Origin: Marinobacterium arenosum
GTDB lineage: Bacteria; Pseudomonadota; Gammaproteobacteria; Pseudomonadales; Balneatricaceae
Assembly: GCF_019795155.1 (NCBI RefSeq)
Contig: NZ_JAILYN010000017.1
Location: 24,948 to 88,947, forward strand
Length of the DNA stretch: 64,000 bases
Direction of reading: 5' to 3'
Position numbers and translations under genes: made by a program
The notes under the pieces: generated by a model
What the model saw: the letters and a program-made list of their open reading frames with translations, nothing else
Database searches by the model: none
Told to the model about the DNA's origin: nothing
Shown: in pieces, positions 1 through 9,754 of the stretch
Layout: each line of letters starts with the position of its first letter
Position numbering within the stretch: position 1 is the stretch's first letter

Positions 1-158
1 GCTTTACCGCGACCGAAGCCTACACGGCCGTTTCCGTCACCTACTACAGTCAGGGCGGTAAAACCGAAGATACGACCACCTTTAACCACTTTGGCGACAC
101 GGTTAACCTGAACCAGCTTCTCCTGGAGATCACCGTCTTTCTGTTCGTGATTTGCCAT
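1..158 (-). CDS. rpsE: 30S ribosomal protein S5, N-terminal part (cut by window edge)
   Basis: The first 52 codons of S5 are visible and begin [14 protein letters not shown]. This is the lysine- and glutamate-rich N-terminus of the family, leading into the start of the RNA-binding domain. S5 sits on the back of the small-subunit body and contributes to decoding accuracy with S4 and S12. The gene lies 11 bases after rplR in the same direction, the usual spc operon order (L18-S5). The rest, with rpmD, rplO and secY expected beyond, lies outside the window. Confidence 0.95.
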   Translation of the reverse strand, partial: MANHEQKDGDLQEKLVQVNRVAKVVKGGRIFGFTALTVVGDGNGRVGFGRGK

Positions 159-169
159 CTTCGACCCCT

Positions 170-520
170 TTAGAATTGCAGACCGCCTTCACGGGCGGCA
201 TCTGCCAGCGCCTTGACACGGCCATGGTATTTGAAACCAGAGCGGTCGAAAGCGACCTCAGTAACACCTGCTTCTTTAGCACGTTCAGCAACCAGTGCAC
301 CCACTTTCTGTGCCGCTTCAACGTTGCCGGTCGCGCCTTCACGCAGAGCCTTTTCAACAGTGGAAGCAGACGCCAGAATGTTGCTGCCGTCAGCAGAGAT
401 TACCTGTGCGTAGATATGACGCGGTGTGCGGTTGACGCACAGACGCGCTACACCCAGCTCACGCATTTTCAAGCGAGAGCGGCGTGCGCGACGAATACGA
501 GATTGTTTCTTAGCGTTCAT
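170..520 (-). CDS. rplR: 50S ribosomal protein L18
   Basis: A 116-residue protein of usual length for bacterial L18, which binds 5S rRNA together with L5 and L25 in the central protuberance. The N-terminus is strongly basic ([16 protein letters not shown]). It is followed by the conserved [15 protein letters not shown] segment, and the C-terminus ends [20 protein letters not shown], which is typical of the family. It lies between rplF (9-base gap) and rpsE (11-base gap) and is certainly cotranscribed with them. Confidence 0.97.
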   Translation of the reverse strand: MNAKKQSRIRRARRSRLKMRELGVARLCVNRTPRHIYAQVISADGSNILASASTVEKALREGATGNVEAAQKVGALVAERAKEAGVTEVAFDRSGFKYHGRVKALADAAREGGLQF

Positions 521-529
521 GACCCTGCC

Positions 530-1063
530 TTACTTTTTCTTCGCTTCTTTACGGCGAACATATTCATCAGCGTAGCGAACACCCTTACCCTTGTACGGCT
601 CAGGCGGACGGAACGCGCGCACTTCTGCAGCGACCTGACCCACACGCTGTTTGTCAGCACCTTTGATGACAACGGTGGTCTGGTTCGGGCACTCTGCAGT
701 TACGCCTTCAGGCAGTTCGTAGTCGATCGGGTGTGAGAAACCCAGTGTCAGGTTCAGCACGTTACCCTTGGCCGCGGCACGGTAACCAACACCCTGCAGC
801 TGCAGAGTCTTTTCGAAACCTGCGTCTACGCCAACAACCATGTTGTTCACCAGGGAACGAACGGTACCGGACATCGCCAGCGCCAGCTTGGAGCCATCGC
901 GCGGTGCGAAAGTCAGACCGCCTTCACCCTGCTGAACTTCAACTGCCGGGTGTACGTCCAGGTTCAACTGGCCGTTCTTGCCTTTAACAGCAATGGCCTG
1001 ACCATCGATCTTCAGTTCTACGCCTGCCGGTACAACTACGGGTTTTTTAGCAACTCGAGACAT
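530..1063 (-). CDS. rplF: 50S ribosomal protein L6
   Basis: A 177-residue protein with the two tandem RNA-binding folds of L6. It begins [15 protein letters not shown] and carries the family signature [14 protein letters not shown] near the C-terminus. L6 sits close to the sarcin-ricin loop and the elongation-factor binding site. It follows rpsH after 11 bases. Length and motifs match the E. coli protein, with nothing odd. Confidence 0.97.
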   Translation of the reverse strand: MSRVAKKPVVVPAGVELKIDGQAIAVKGKNGQLNLDVHPAVEVQQGEGGLTFAPRDGSKLALAMSGTVRSLVNNMVVGVDAGFEKTLQLQGVGYRAAAKGNVLNLTLGFSHPIDYELPEGVTAECPNQTTVVIKGADKQRVGQVAAEVRAFRPPEPYKGKGVRYADEYVRRKEAKKK

Positions 1064-1074
1064 TGTTCAACCCC

Positions 1075-1467
1075 TTAGAATACCGTGCAGATCACTTCAC
1101 CACCGACACCCGCAGCACGTGCAGCGCGGTCGGTCATGACGCCCTTGTTGGTAGAGACAATCGCAACGCCCAGACCGCCAGCGATCTTCGGCAGGTCAGC
1201 AGCAGCTTTATAGATGCGCAGACCCGGGCGGCTAACACGCTTGATCTCTTCAATAACCGGCTTGCCTTCGAAGTATTTCAGCTCTACGGTCAGGACCGGC
1301 TTAGCTTCGCCTTCTACGTTGTAGTCAGCGATATAACCTTCGTTTTTCAGAACGTCGGCTACAGAAACCTTCATTTTGGAAGACGGCATGGATACGGCCT
1401 GCTTTTCTGCCATGTGGCCGTTGCGGATACGGGTGAACATATCCGCCAGTGTATCTTGCATACTCAT
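1075..1467 (-). CDS. rpsH: 30S ribosomal protein S8
   Basis: A 130-residue protein beginning [17 protein letters not shown]. It includes the central [10 protein letters not shown] stretch and the C-terminal [13 protein letters not shown] and GGEVICTVF motifs. S8 is a primary 16S rRNA binder of the central domain. In E. coli it represses the spc operon by binding its mRNA around the start of rplE. I did not fold the equivalent mRNA site here. The gene follows rpsN after 84 bases. Confidence 0.97.
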   Translation of the reverse strand: MSMQDTLADMFTRIRNGHMAEKQAVSMPSSKMKVSVADVLKNEGYIADYNVEGEAKPVLTVELKYFEGKPVIEEIKRVSRPGLRIYKAAADLPKIAGGLGVAIVSTNKGVMTDRAARAAGVGGEVICTVF

Positions 1468-1551
1468 GCGTATTTACTTCCTCTCATGTGCAGCACGGTG
1501 CGGTAGCAATAATCTGCCCAGACCACCGTGCTTACCGATTGACCCGCCGGA

Positions 1552-1857
1552 TTACCAGCTGGCCTTCTTCAGACCCGGCACATCGCCGCGCATTGCCGCT
1601 TCACGCAGTTTGTTACGGCAGATGCCGAACTTGCGGTAAACAGCGTGCGGACGACCGGTCAGCTGGCAGCGACGCTGCTGACGTACCGGGTTAGCATCAC
1701 GCGGCAGTTTCTGCAGCGCGATCTGTGCTTCCCAACGCTCATCTTCAGAGACGTTCGGGTTCTTGACGATAGCTTTCAGCTGAGCACGTTTCTCAGCGTA
1801 CTTAGCTACGGTCTTTGCACGCTTAGTTTCGCGTGCCTTCATTGATTCCTTAGCCAT
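1552..1857 (-). CDS. rpsN: 30S ribosomal protein S14 (long, zinc-free type)
   Basis: A 101-residue protein of the long S14 class without the CxxC zinc motif, as in E. coli. The N-terminus [16 protein letters not shown] is very basic. The conserved C-terminus [19 protein letters not shown] is present, followed by a [19 protein letters not shown] tail. It helps assemble the head of the small subunit. It lies 14 bases after rplE, in conserved L5-S14-S8 order. Confidence 0.97.
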   Translation of the reverse strand: MAKESMKARETKRAKTVAKYAEKRAQLKAIVKNPNVSEDERWEAQIALQKLPRDANPVRQQRRCQLTGRPHAVYRKFGICRNKLREAAMRGDVPGLKKASW

Positions 1858-1871
1858 GATTCACCTCGTAA

Positions 1872-2411
1872 TCACTTGCGGAACGGGAACTGCAGGGCAG
1901 CCAGCAGGGCACGACCTTCTTCGTTGGTCTGCGCTGTAGTGGTAATGGTGATATCCATACCGCGCAGTTTATCGACCTTGTCGTAGTCGATTTCCGGGAA
2001 GATGATCTGCTCTTTGACACCCATGCTGTAGTTACCACGGCCGTCGAAGGATTTCGGGTTCAGGCCACGGAAGTCGCGGATGCGCGGGATGGAGATGTCT
2101 ACCAGACGATCCAGGAATTCCCACATACGCTCGCCGCGCAGGGTTACTTTACAACCGATCGGCCAGCCTTCACGGACTTTAAAGCCTGCGATGGACTTGC
2201 GAGCCAGGGTAACGACCGGCTTCTGACCTGCGATAGCAGTCATATCGGCAACGGCGTTATCCAGCAGTTTCTTGTCGCCCAGAGCTTCGCCAACACCCAT
2301 GTTCAGGGTCACTTTGGTCACGCGCGGCACTGCCATCACGTTCGGGCTCTGCAGCTCTTCTTTCAGCTGCTGCTTAACGGTTTCTTTGTAAAGCGCTTTC
2401 AATCGAGACAT
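1872..2411 (-). CDS. rplE: 50S ribosomal protein L5
   Basis: A 179-residue protein beginning [16 protein letters not shown]. The [14 protein letters not shown] motif is followed by [12 protein letters not shown] and [20 protein letters not shown], all hallmarks of L5. It anchors 5S rRNA in the large subunit and contacts P-site tRNA. In E. coli the region around its start codon is the S8 translational operator for the spc operon. The distance from rplX is only 14 bases, so translational coupling is likely. Confidence 0.97.
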   Translation of the reverse strand: MSRLKALYKETVKQQLKEELQSPNVMAVPRVTKVTLNMGVGEALGDKKLLDNAVADMTAIAGQKPVVTLARKSIAGFKVREGWPIGCKVTLRGERMWEFLDRLVDISIPRIRDFRGLNPKSFDGRGNYSMGVKEQIIFPEIDYDKVDKLRGMDITITTTAQTNEEGRALLAALQFPFRK

Positions 2412-2425
2412 GACACCAACTCCTA

Positions 2426-2743
2426 TTAACCGTTAATGGTTTCGCCGGTGGACTTGAAAAAGCGCACTTTGGTACCGTCTTCAAGGATCTTGAAGCCTAC
2501 ACGGTCGCCTTTACCAGTCTGGGCGTTGAAGATAGCCACGTTGGAAGTCGCGATAGCCGCCTCCTTCTCAACGATGCCACCGGCCTTACCCAGCATCGGG
2601 TTCGGCTTGGTGTGCTTCTTCACCATGTTGATGCCAGAAACGATCAGGCGATCGTTCTCCAGGACACGCAGCACTTTGCCGCGCTTACCTTTGTCTTTAC
2701 CTGCGATTACGACTACTTCGTCGTCGCGTCGAATTTTGCGCAT
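2426..2743 (-). CDS. rplX: 50S ribosomal protein L24
   Basis: A 105-residue KOW-domain protein ([24 protein letters not shown]). It continues with [15 protein letters not shown] and [19 protein letters not shown], matching L24, an early assembly initiator of the 50S subunit. Unlike the E. coli operon, it is separated from rplN by about 100 bases that hold a strong intrinsic-terminator-like hairpin. A good ribosome binding site (GGAAAGAGGTTAACA) precedes the ATG. Confidence 0.97.
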   Translation of the reverse strand: MRKIRRDDEVVVIAGKDKGKRGKVLRVLENDRLIVSGINMVKKHTKPNPMLGKAGGIVEKEAAIATSNVAIFNAQTGKGDRVGFKILEDGTKVRFFKSTGETING

Positions 2744-2771
2744 TGTTAACCTCTTTCCTACTACCTGCTCA

Positions 2772-2812
2772 TGCTCAAAAACGCCAACACCTTACGGCGT
2801 TGGCGTTTTTCC
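2772..2812 (-). terminator. Intrinsic-terminator-like hairpin inside the spc operon (rplN-rplX gap)
   Basis: Twelve perfectly paired bases (2777-2788 with 2799-2810, core ACGCCAAC/GTTGGCGT) enclose a ten-base loop. The stem is flanked by a run of five A on one side and five T on the other, so it could terminate transcription in either direction. It lies between rplN and rplX, about 33 bases before the rplX start. That leaves no room for a separate downstream promoter, so it probably acts as a partial terminator or attenuator. Confidence 0.75.
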
Positions 2813-2842
2813 ATGGACCAAAGCTACTCGGAGCTCAAGTCT

Positions 2843-3211
2843 TTACAGCACTTCAGGCGCCAGGGAAATGATCTTCATGAACTTCTCAGAGCGAAGCTCA
2901 CGCGTTACTGGGCCGAAGATACGAGTCCCGATGGGCGCCTCGTTCTGGTTCAGCAGAACCGCTGAGTTAGTATCAAAGCGGATCAGCGAACCGTCCGGGC
3001 GACGCACACCTTTACGGGTACGCACAACGACAGCTTTAAGAACCTGACCTTTCTTAACCTTGCCACGCGGGATCGCTTCTTTGACAGTGACCTTGATCAC
3101 GTCGCCAACACTCGCGTAACGGCGGTGAGAACCACCCAGGACCTTAATACACTGCACTCGCTTGGCGCCGCTGTTGTCAGCGACATCAAGCATCGTTTCA
3201 GTTTGAATCAT
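2843..3211 (-). CDS. rplN: 50S ribosomal protein L14
   Basis: A 122-residue protein beginning [19 protein letters not shown], with the [20 protein letters not shown] segment and C-terminal [19 protein letters not shown]. All are diagnostic of L14, which forms inter-subunit bridges at the 16S interface. It is the first gene of the E. coli spc operon. Here 75 bases separate it from rpsQ, and they include a GC-rich 8-bp hairpin around 3233-3251, but I cannot point to a convincing separate promoter. Confidence 0.97.
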   Translation of the reverse strand: MIQTETMLDVADNSGAKRVQCIKVLGGSHRRYASVGDVIKVTVKEAIPRGKVKKGQVLKAVVVRTRKGVRRPDGSLIRFDTNSAVLLNQNEAPIGTRIFGPVTRELRSEKFMKIISLAPEVL

Positions 3212-3286
3212 GGTCTACTCCACAAACTATAACTTGACCGGCCGCCGCGCGACCGGAATAGCTAACAGGAGCAAAGGCGCAATATA

Positions 3287-3550
3287 TTACACCTTCGCCG
3301 CACGCTCTTCAATACGAACCAGCGCCCAAGATTTGCTCTTGGACTGCGGACGGGTTTCCGCGATAGTCACGGTATCACCCATCTGGCATTCGTTCTTCTC
3401 GTCGTGAGCATGCAGTTTGGTGGAGCGTTTCATGAACTTACCGTAAACCGGGTGCTTCTCTTTACGCTCTACCAGTACCGTGATGGTTTTATCCATCTTG
3501 TCGCTGACTACGCGACCGGTAACAGTCCGAGTACGTTTTTCTGCGCTCAT
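3287..3550 (-). CDS. rpsQ: 30S ribosomal protein S17
   Basis: An 87-residue OB-fold protein ([21 protein letters not shown]). The [18 protein letters not shown] and [17 protein letters not shown] motifs are those of S17, a primary 16S rRNA binder. It is the last gene of the S10 operon in E. coli and lies 2 bases after rpmC here, so the pair is translated together. Confidence 0.97.
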   Translation of the reverse strand: MSAEKRTRTVTGRVVSDKMDKTITVLVERKEKHPVYGKFMKRSTKLHAHDEKNECQMGDTVTIAETRPQSKSKSWALVRIEERAAKV

Positions 3551-3552
3551 AC

Positions 3553-3744
3553 TTAGTTACCTGCCTTTTCGTTGAGTACAGTCTTCACACGAGCAATGTC
3601 GCGACGAACCTGGCTGAGCAGATGGTTCTGAGCCAACTGGCCGGTTGTCTTCTGCATGCGCAGGTTGAATTGCTCCTTCAGAAGACCCAGCAGTTCCTGC
3701 TTGAGCTCGTCAACGGACTTTTCACGCAGTTCGTTGGCTTTCAT
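3553..3744 (-). CDS. rpmC: 50S ribosomal protein L29
   Basis: A 63-residue, mostly helical protein ([19 protein letters not shown], then [25 protein letters not shown]), matching L29 at the polypeptide exit site, where SRP and trigger factor dock. I chose the ATG at 3744, which overlaps the rplP stop by one base (TGATG), over the in-frame GTG one codon upstream. The one-base overlap suggests coupled translation with rplP. Confidence 0.96.
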   Translation of the reverse strand: MKANELREKSVDELKQELLGLLKEQFNLRMQKTTGQLAQNHLLSQVRRDIARVKTVLNEKAGN

Positions 3745-4157
3745 CACATCACCGTCCGCTTAACAATGGTTGTAGAAACAGGCAGCTTGGCCGCAGCCAG
3801 GTTGAATGCCTCTGCAGCCAGCTCTTCCGGCACACCGCTCATTTCGAACAGTACTTTACCCGGCTGAATCTGAGCCACCCAGTACTCAACGTTACCCTTA
3901 CCTTTACCCTGACGCACTTCAAGCGGCTTGCTGGTGATCGGCTTGTCCGGGAAGATCCGGATCCAGATCTTACCACCACGTTTGACGTGACGAGTCATGG
4001 TACGACGAGCAGCCTCGATCTGACGGGCAGTGATCCGACCGCGACCGGTCGCTTTCAGACCAAACTCGCCGAAGCTCACTTTGCTACCACGCTGTGCCAG
4101 ACCGCGGTTGCGGCCTTTCATCATCTTGCGGTATTTGAGACGTTTCGGTTGCAGCAT
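3744..4157 (-). CDS. rplP: 50S ribosomal protein L16
   Basis: A 137-residue protein ([19 protein letters not shown], then [47 protein letters not shown]). It matches L16, which organises the tRNA acceptor-stem region near the peptidyl transferase centre. The Arg81-Met region that is hydroxylated in E. coli lies around the [11 protein letters not shown] motif. It follows rpsC after 11 bases. Confidence 0.97.
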   Translation of the reverse strand: MLQPKRLKYRKMMKGRNRGLAQRGSKVSFGEFGLKATGRGRITARQIEAARRTMTRHVKRGGKIWIRIFPDKPITSKPLEVRQGKGKGNVEYWVAQIQPGKVLFEMSGVPEELAAEAFNLAAAKLPVSTTIVKRTVM

Positions 4158-4168
4158 TGACCTTTACC

Positions 4169-4852
4169 TCACTTCCCTTTCTTCTTGGGCGCGTTTTTCT
4201 TGTCGGCACGAACCTGCTCGATGCCGCCCAGAATCTCGCCCTTGAAGATCCAGACTTTCACGCCGATAACACCGTAAGTGGTGTGCGCTTCATAGGTCGC
4301 GTAATCGATGTCCGCACGCAGCGTGTGCAGCGGTACACGACCTTCACGGTACCATTCAGTCCGCGCGATCTCGGCACCGCCGAGACGACCGCTAAGCTGA
4401 ATCTTGATACCTTTAGCGCCCAGACGCATAGCGTTCTGTACTGCGCGCTTCATCGCACGACGGAACATCACACGACGTTCCAGCTGGCTCGCTACACCCT
4501 GAGCAACCAGTTTGGAATCCAGTTCCGGCTTACGTACTTCTTCGATGTTGATGTGAACCGGCACGCCCATCATGTTGGAGACGGCAGTACGCAGTTTCTC
4601 TACATCTTCACCTTTCTTACCGATCACGATGCCCGGACGAGCGGTGTGAATGGTAATTTTTGCATTCTGCGCCGGACGCTCGATCTCGATGCGGCTTACA
4701 GATGCGTTTTTCAGCTGCTCCTCCAGGTATTCGCGAACCTGCAGGTCGTTCAGCAACTTAGTCGCGTATTCGCCCTTGTCGGCATACCACACGGAAGTGT
4801 GGTCTTTAACGACACCCAGACGAATACCGTTCGGATGAACTTTCTGACCCAT
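4169..4852 (-). CDS. rpsC: 30S ribosomal protein S3
   Basis: A 227-residue protein starting [18 protein letters not shown]. It has a KH-type 2 domain ([20 protein letters not shown] around residues 67-87) and the C-terminal domain with [22 protein letters not shown]3 lines the mRNA entry channel and has helicase-like activity with S4 and S5. The C-terminus is lysine-rich ([10 protein letters not shown]). Order rplV-rpsC-rplP is conserved. Confidence 0.97.
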   Translation of the reverse strand: MGQKVHPNGIRLGVVKDHTSVWYADKGEYATKLLNDLQVREYLEEQLKNASVSRIEIERPAQNAKITIHTARPGIVIGKKGEDVEKLRTAVSNMMGVPVHINIEEVRKPELDSKLVAQGVASQLERRVMFRRAMKRAVQNAMRLGAKGIKIQLSGRLGGAEIARTEWYREGRVPLHTLRADIDYATYEAHTTYGVIGVKVWIFKGEILGGIEQVRADKKNAPKKKGK

Positions 4853-4875
4853 GTCGAATCTCCTAGCGTCAGCGC

Positions 4876-5205
4876 TTAGTCAGCCACCTTAACGGTGATA
4901 TGGGAGTTGCGCTTCAAAATACGGTCAGCGCGACCCTTTGCACGCGGTTTGATGCGCTTCATCGTCATACCTTCGTCTACGAAGATTTCAGAGACGCGCA
5001 GATCGTCGATGTCGGCACCTTCGTTGTGCTCTGCGTTCGCAATCGCAGACTCCAGTACCTTCTTAACGATCGCCGCACTTTTTTTCGGGCTGAACGCCAG
5101 GATTGTCAGGGCTTCGCTGACTGCCTTACCACGGATCTGGTTCGCTACCAGGCGCGCTTTCTGGGCGGAAATGCGAGCGCCTTTCAGCTTAGCGGCTACT
5201 TCCAT
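4876..5205 (-). CDS. rplV: 50S ribosomal protein L22
   Basis: A 109-residue protein ([20 protein letters not shown], then [23 protein letters not shown] and [13 protein letters not shown]). L22's beta-hairpin lines the exit tunnel, and changes in it give macrolide resistance. No unusual change is obvious. Two adjacent ATG codons exist at 5208 and 5205. I chose 5205 because the GGGGG ribosome binding site is better spaced and Pseudomonas L22 starts at the same MEVAAK. Confidence 0.95.
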   Translation of the reverse strand: MEVAAKLKGARISAQKARLVANQIRGKAVSEALTILAFSPKKSAAIVKKVLESAIANAEHNEGADIDDLRVSEIFVDEGMTMKRIKPRAKGRADRILKRNSHITVKVAD

Positions 5206-5216
5206 CATTTACCCCC

Positions 5217-5495
5217 TTACTTCTTCTTGGCCTTTTTATCGGCAGCGTGACCGCGGTAAGTGCGCGTTGCAGCGAACTCACCCAGTTTGTGACCAACCAT
5301 GTCTTCGGAGATGAACACCGGCACATGTTGGCGACCGTTGTGGACCGCAATCGTCAGACCGACAAAGTTCGGAAAGACAGTAGAACGACGAGACCAGGTT
5401 TTGATCGGACGACGTTCGTTATTTTCGATTGCAGCCTCTACCTTTTTCAGCAGGTGAAGGTCGATAAAAGGACCTTTCTTCAGTGAACGTGGCAC
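5217..5495 (-). CDS. rpsS: 30S ribosomal protein S19
   Basis: A 92-residue protein starting [20 protein letters not shown]. It contains [23 protein letters not shown] and the C-terminal [16 protein letters not shown], the standard S19 signature. S19 sits in the head of the 30S subunit with S13. The neighbours rplB (19-base gap) and rplV are as in the S10 operon. Confidence 0.97.
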   Translation of the reverse strand: MPRSLKKGPFIDLHLLKKVEAAIENNERRPIKTWSRRSTVFPNFVGLTIAVHNGRQHVPVFISEDMVGHKLGEFAATRTYRGHAADKKAKKK

Positions 5496-5514
5496 AGCCG
5501 TATCCTCAAATTAA

Positions 5515-6342
5515 TTACTTGGCAGAACGACGACGTACGATCAGCTTATCGGTACGCTTGTTCTTACGGGTCTTATGACCTTTGGTCGGTACACCCCAAG
5601 GCGTCACAGGGTGACGACCACCGGAGGTACGACCTTCACCACCACCGTGCGGGTGATCTACCGGGTTCATTGCAACACCACGAACGGTCGGACGCACACC
5701 GCGCCAACGTGTCGCACCAGCTTTACCCAGCTGACGCAGACTATGTTCGCTGTTTGAAACTTCACCCAGAGTCGCACGACACTCAACCAGCACCTTACGC
5801 ATCTCACCAGAGCGCAGGCGCAGAGTGGCATAGGCACCCTCACGAGCAACCAACTGAGCGGATGTACCAGCAGAACGTGCCAGCTGCGCGCCTTTACCCG
5901 GCTTCAGCTCGACACAGTGCACTACTGAACCCACCGGAATGTTACGCAACGGCAGGCAGTTACCCGGTTTGATATCAGCATCCTGGCCGGATACTACTTT
6001 AGCGCCGGCTACCACGCCTTTCGGCGCGACGATGTAACGACGCTCACCGTCTGCATATTTCAGCAGAGCGATGTGTGCAGAACGGTTCGGATCGTATTCC
6101 AGACGCTCAACAACGGCCGGAATGCCGTCCTTGTTGCGACGGAAGTCGATCACACGGTACTGCTGCTTGTGACCACCACCGACGTGACGGGTGGTGATAC
6201 GACCGTAGTTGTTACGACCGCCGGACTTGCTTTTCTTCTCAACCAGCGCAGCAAAAGGCTTACCCTTGTGCAGCTCAGAGTTGGAAACTTTTACTACGTG
6301 GCGACGTCCCGCAGAGGTCGGCTTAGTTTTAGTCACTGCCAT
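5515..6342 (-). CDS. rplB: 50S ribosomal protein L2
   Basis: A 275-residue protein with the N-terminal [19 protein letters not shown] and the central [19 protein letters not shown]. The C-terminal [18 protein letters not shown] loop contains the conserved histidine implicated in peptidyl transferase function. L2 is a primary 23S rRNA binder. It is of usual length and lies between rplW and rpsS. Confidence 0.97.
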   Translation of the reverse strand: MAVTKTKPTSAGRRHVVKVSNSELHKGKPFAALVEKKSKSGGRNNYGRITTRHVGGGHKQQYRVIDFRRNKDGIPAVVERLEYDPNRSAHIALLKYADGERRYIVAPKGVVAGAKVVSGQDADIKPGNCLPLRNIPVGSVVHCVELKPGKGAQLARSAGTSAQLVAREGAYATLRLRSGEMRKVLVECRATLGEVSNSEHSLRQLGKAGATRWRGVRPTVRGVAMNPVDHPHGGGEGRTSGGRHPVTPWGVPTKGHKTRKNKRTDKLIVRRRSAK

Positions 6343-6356
6343 GGTTTAACCCTCTA

Positions 6357-6653
6357 TTACTCACCACCGAGGAAATCGATCTCAGAGCCTTCCGCCAGGC
6401 GCACGTATGCTTTACGTACGTCGTTACGTTTGCCCAGACCACGCATGGTGCGTTTGGTCTTGCCTTTAACGTTGACGATGTTGACGCCTGTTACTTTAAC
6501 GTCGAACAGCTCTTCTACCGCCTGTTTGATTTCCGGCTTGGTAGCGTCTTTCGATACGCGGAATACGACCTGTTGAGAATCTTCAGCTACGATGGTCGCT
6601 TTCTCAGAGATGTGCGGCCCCATCAGGATCTGATAGATACGTCCCGGATTCAT
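6357..6653 (-). CDS. rplW: 50S ribosomal protein L23
   Basis: A 98-residue protein ([20 protein letters not shown], then [20 protein letters not shown] and [15 protein letters not shown]). L23 at the tunnel exit is the docking point for trigger factor and SRP. The start overlaps the rplD stop by four bases (ATGA), indicating translational coupling. Confidence 0.97.
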   Translation of the reverse strand: MNPGRIYQILMGPHISEKATIVAEDSQQVVFRVSKDATKPEIKQAVEELFDVKVTGVNIVNVKGKTKRTMRGLGKRNDVRKAYVRLAEGSEIDFLGGE

Positions 6654-7255
6654 GCCAGCACCTCCTCAATCTTTTTCAGCGCCGGCACGGTTACCAGCAC
6701 CTTCTCGAAACCGACCAGGCTGACCGGATCGATACCGGCGACATCGCGAACGTCCACGTGCGGTACGTTGCGAGCGGCCAGGTACAGATTCCACTCAACG
6801 TCTTCAGTCACCAGCAGCACATTGTCCAGCTTCAGCTCATCCAGCTTAGCGACAAACTGCTTGGTCTTCGGCGCTTCCAGCGCAAACTCTTCAACCACCA
6901 CCAGGCGATCCTGACGAACCAGCTCAGAGAAGATGCAACGCAGCGCAGCGCGGTACATTTTCTTGTTTACTTTCTGAGCGTGGTCACGCGGCTGAGCAGC
7001 GAAGGTAACGCCGCCACTGCGCCACAGCGGAGAGCGGATAGTACCCGCACGCGCGCGGCCAGTGCCTTTCTGGCGCCACGGTTTAGCACCGCCACCGGAC
7101 ACTTCAGAACGCGTCTTCTGTGCCTTGGTACCCTGACGACTACCCGCCAGGTAAGCAGTGACAACCTGGTGCACCAGGCTTTCGTTGTACTCTTTGCCAA
7201 AAGCCAGGTCAGAAACTTCCACGGAGCCGTTAGCTCCTGTCAGATTCAAGTTCAT
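6650..7255 (-). CDS. rplD: 50S ribosomal protein L4
   Basis: A 201-residue protein ([20 protein letters not shown]). It has the [19 protein letters not shown] tunnel loop and ends [15 protein letters not shown]. In E. coli L4 also represses its own S10 operon by causing attenuation in a long 5' leader. The leader before rpsJ in this genome looks too short for that mechanism, so autoregulation may be absent or different. Confidence 0.97.
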   Translation of the reverse strand: MNLNLTGANGSVEVSDLAFGKEYNESLVHQVVTAYLAGSRQGTKAQKTRSEVSGGGAKPWRQKGTGRARAGTIRSPLWRSGGVTFAAQPRDHAQKVNKKMYRAALRCIFSELVRQDRLVVVEEFALEAPKTKQFVAKLDELKLDNVLLVTEDVEWNLYLAARNVPHVDVRDVAGIDPVSLVGFEKVLVTVPALKKIEEVLA

Positions 7256-7266
7256 TGCGTACCCCC

Positions 7267-7905
7267 TTAGGCGCCAGCTTTAACAGCCGGTTTAACGATT
7301 ACGTCACCACCCGGAGCACCCGGCACGGCACCTTTGATCAACAGCAGGTTGCGTTCAGCGTCTACGCGAACGACTTCCAGGGTCTGAACGGTAACCCGCT
7401 CGGCACCCATGTGACCTGCCATCTTCTTGCCTTTAAAGACACGACCAGGGGTCTGACACTGACCAATTGAACCCGGAGCACGGTGAGACAGAGAGTTACC
7501 GTGAGTCGCGTCCTGAGTGCGGAAGTTCCAGCGCTTAACGCCGCCCTGGAAACCCTTACCCTTGGACTGACCGGTAACATCTACTTTCTGACCTGCTTCG
7601 AAGCGCGCAACTGTCAGCTCATCACCAACGTTGACTTCTTCGCCACCCGACAGGCGGAACTCCCACAAACCGCGACCGGCTTCTACGCCAGCTTTTGCGA
7701 AGTGACCTGCTTCCGGCTTGGAAAGACGATTTGCTTTCTTACCACCGGTAGTCACCTGCACTGCTGCGTAGCCATCGGCTTCCTCAGTACGCACCTGAGT
7801 AACACGGTTCGGCTCCACTTCGATGACGGTGACTGGCACGGATACGCCGTCTTCAGTGAAGACGCGAGTCATACCCGCTTTACGTCCGATAAGACCTACA
7901 GACAT
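7267..7905 (-). CDS. rplC: 50S ribosomal protein L3
   Basis: A 212-residue protein ([20 protein letters not shown]). It carries the [29 protein letters not shown] region, of which the conserved Gln is the target of PrmB methylation in E. coli. L3 is one of two proteins able to start 50S assembly. It is separated from rpsJ by about 110 bases with no obvious promoter or terminator. Confidence 0.97.
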   Translation of the reverse strand: MSVGLIGRKAGMTRVFTEDGVSVPVTVIEVEPNRVTQVRTEEADGYAAVQVTTGGKKANRLSKPEAGHFAKAGVEAGRGLWEFRLSGGEEVNVGDELTVARFEAGQKVDVTGQSKGKGFQGGVKRWNFRTQDATHGNSLSHRAPGSIGQCQTPGRVFKGKKMAGHMGAERVTVQTLEVVRVDAERNLLLIKGAVPGAPGGDVIVKPAVKAGA

Positions 7906-8016
7906 TTTTCTACCTCTTGCCAGTTGTGTACGGGGCTGTCACCCGCTATGGCTACCCTTTCCAGAGCATTCCACAAATAGCGCTTCATTAATTAGATAAA
8001 TCTGCGCAGTGCTTTA

Positions 8017-8328
8017 TTAGCCGAGGCTGATCTGCACTTCTACACCCGCTGCCAGATCCAGCTTCATCAGAGCGTCGACAGTTTTTTCTGTCGGCTCGAC
8101 GATATCCAGCACGCGCTTATGGGTACGGATTTCATACTGGTCACGTGCATCTTTGTTCACGTGCGGAGAAATCAGTACGGTATAGCGCTCTTTGCGAGTC
8201 GGAAGTGGGATCGGACCACGCACCTGAGCACCAGTCCGCTTAGCAGTCTCTACGATCTCCTGCGCGGAAGAGTCGATCAGGCGATGATCAAACGCCTTCA
8301 GACGAATACGAATTTTCTGATTCTGCAT
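8017..8328 (-). CDS. rpsJ: 30S ribosomal protein S10 (NusE)
   Basis: A 103-residue protein, first gene of the S10 operon ([21 protein letters not shown], then [25 protein letters not shown]). S10 also serves as NusE in antitermination with NusB and links NusG to the ribosome. I set the start at the ATG at 8328, as in E. coli and Pseudomonas S10, rather than at the in-frame GTG at 8337. A strong promoter sits about 70 bases upstream. Confidence 0.96.
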   Translation of the reverse strand: MQNQKIRIRLKAFDHRLIDSSAQEIVETAKRTGAQVRGPIPLPTRKERYTVLISPHVNKDARDQYEIRTHKRVLDIVEPTEKTVDALMKLDLAAGVEVQISLG

Positions 8329-8397
8329 TTCGATCACACAATTCCATCAGTTTTTAAACGGCAATAGCCGACCACCCCTTTTATAGAGGGGACGCAA

Positions 8398-8426
8398 ATT
8401 CTACTGTCGCCGGCCATTTGCGTCAA
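8398..8426 (-). promoter_or_regulatory. Sigma-70 promoter of the S10 operon
   Basis: Read on the minus strand, TTGACG (8426-8421) and TAGAAT (8403-8398) are separated by 17 bases. The match to the sigma-70 consensus is near perfect. The predicted start lies near 8391, giving a leader of only about 60 bases with a small CCCCTCTATAAAAGGGG hairpin. It follows directly after the tufA terminator, so the S10 operon has its own promoter. Confidence 0.8.
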
Positions 8427-8443
8427 CTGTTTAATTAACGAAC

Positions 8444-8472
8444 AAAAAAGGCCCTCCCGAGGGAGAGCCTTT
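8444..8472 (-). terminator. Intrinsic terminator after tufA
   Basis: On the minus strand, AGGCTCTCCC and GGGAGGGCCT pair around a two-base TC tip, with one internal mismatch. A run of six T follows. The hairpin starts about 29 bases after the tufA stop and marks the end of the str operon. Confidence 0.85.
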
Positions 8473-8500
8473 CTTCGCCTTAGCGGCAAACCATCAAGGA

Positions 8501-9724
8501 TTACTCGATGATTTTGGATACCACGCCGGCACCTACGGTACGACCACCTTCACGGATGGCGAAGCGCAGACCTTCTTCCATCGCGATCGGGTTGATCAGG
8601 GTAACGTCCATCTGGATGTTGTCACCCGGCATTACCATCTCAACACCTTCCGGCAACTCACAGGCGCCAGTGATGTCAGTGGTACGGAAGTAGAACTGCG
8701 GACGGTAGCCTTTGAAGAACGGGGTGTGACGACCACCTTCTTCCTTGGACAGTACGTAGACTTCGCCTTCGAAACGAGTGTGCGGAGTGATGGTACCCGG
8801 CTTCGCCAGGACCTGACCACGCTCAACTTCGTCACGCTTGGTACCACGCAGCAGCGCACCGATGTTCTCGCCTGCACGACCTTCGTCCAGCAGCTTGCGG
8901 AACATTTCGACACCAGTACAGGTAGTCTTGGTGGTTTCCTTGATACCAACGATTTCGATCTCGTCGCCCACGTTGACGATACCACGCTCTACACGACCGG
9001 TTACTACAGTACCACGGCCGGAGATGGAGAATACGTCCTCGATCGGCATCAGGAACGGCTGATCGATCGCACGCTCCGGTTCCGGGATGTAAGTATCCAG
9101 CGCTTCTACCAGCTTCTTAACAGCGGTAGTGCCCAGCTCGTTGTCGTCTTCGCCGTTCAGCGCCATCAGCGCGGAACCGGCGATAACCGGAGTGTCGTCG
9201 CCCGGGAAGTCGTAAGTGTCCAGCAGCTCACGGATCTCCATTTCGACCAGTTCCAGCATCTCTGCGTACTCGTCGGAATCAACGCCGCCACAGTCTTCTG
9301 CCAGCAGGTCAGCCTTGTTCAGGAATACCACGATGTACGGTACGCCTACCTGACGGGACAGCAGGATGTGCTCACGAGTCTGCGGCATCGGGCCGTCAGT
9401 CGCGCCACACACCAGGATCGCGCCGTCCATCTGCGCAGCACCGGTGATCATGTTCTTCACGTAGTCGGCGTGCCCCGGGCAGTCGACGTGCGCGTAGTGA
9501 CGGATGTTGGAGTCGTACTCAACGTGGGAAGTCGCGATGGTGATACCACGCTCACGCTCTTCCGGTGCGTTGTCGATCTGGTCGAATGCACGCATTTCAC
9601 CGCCGAATACTTCCGCGCACACGCGAGTCAGAGCAGCAGTCAGGGTTGTTTTGCCGTGGTCAACGTGGCCGATAGTACCAACGTTAACGTGCGGCTTGGA
9701 GCGTTCAAATTGTTCTTTAGCCAC
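8501..9724 (-). CDS. tufA: Elongation factor Tu, copy 1 (str operon)
   Basis: A 407-residue GTPase that delivers aminoacyl-tRNA to the ribosome. The G motifs are visible: GHVDHGKT (residues 19-26), DCPGHADY and NKAD. After NKAD there is an extra stretch ([17 protein letters not shown]), so the protein is about ten residues longer than E. coli EF-Tu. It differs from the second copy at 25051-26274 in only three residues: Arg317 (Glu in copy 2), Asp373 (Ser) and the last residue Glu407 (Lys). It follows fusA by 30 bases in the classic rpsL-rpsG-fusA-tuf order. Confidence 0.98.
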   Translation of the reverse strand: MAKEQFERSKPHVNVGTIGHVDHGKTTLTAALTRVCAEVFGGEMRAFDQIDNAPEERERGITIATSHVEYDSNIRHYAHVDCPGHADYVKNMITGAAQMDGAILVCGATDGPMPQTREHILLSRQVGVPYIVVFLNKADLLAEDCGGVDSDEYAEMLELVEMEIRELLDTYDFPGDDTPVIAGSALMALNGEDDNELGTTAVKKLVEALDTYIPEPERAIDQPFLMPIEDVFSISGRGTVVTGRVERGIVNVGDEIEIVGIKETTKTTCTGVEMFRKLLDEGRAGENIGALLRGTKRDEVERGQVLAKPGTITPHTRFEGEVYVLSKEEGGRHTPFFKGYRPQFYFRTTDITGACELPEGVEMVMPGDNIQMDVTLINPIAMEEGLRFAIREGGRTVGAGVVSKIIE

Positions 9725-9754
9725 GGTTAATACCTCTTAAAGGAATATCCAATA

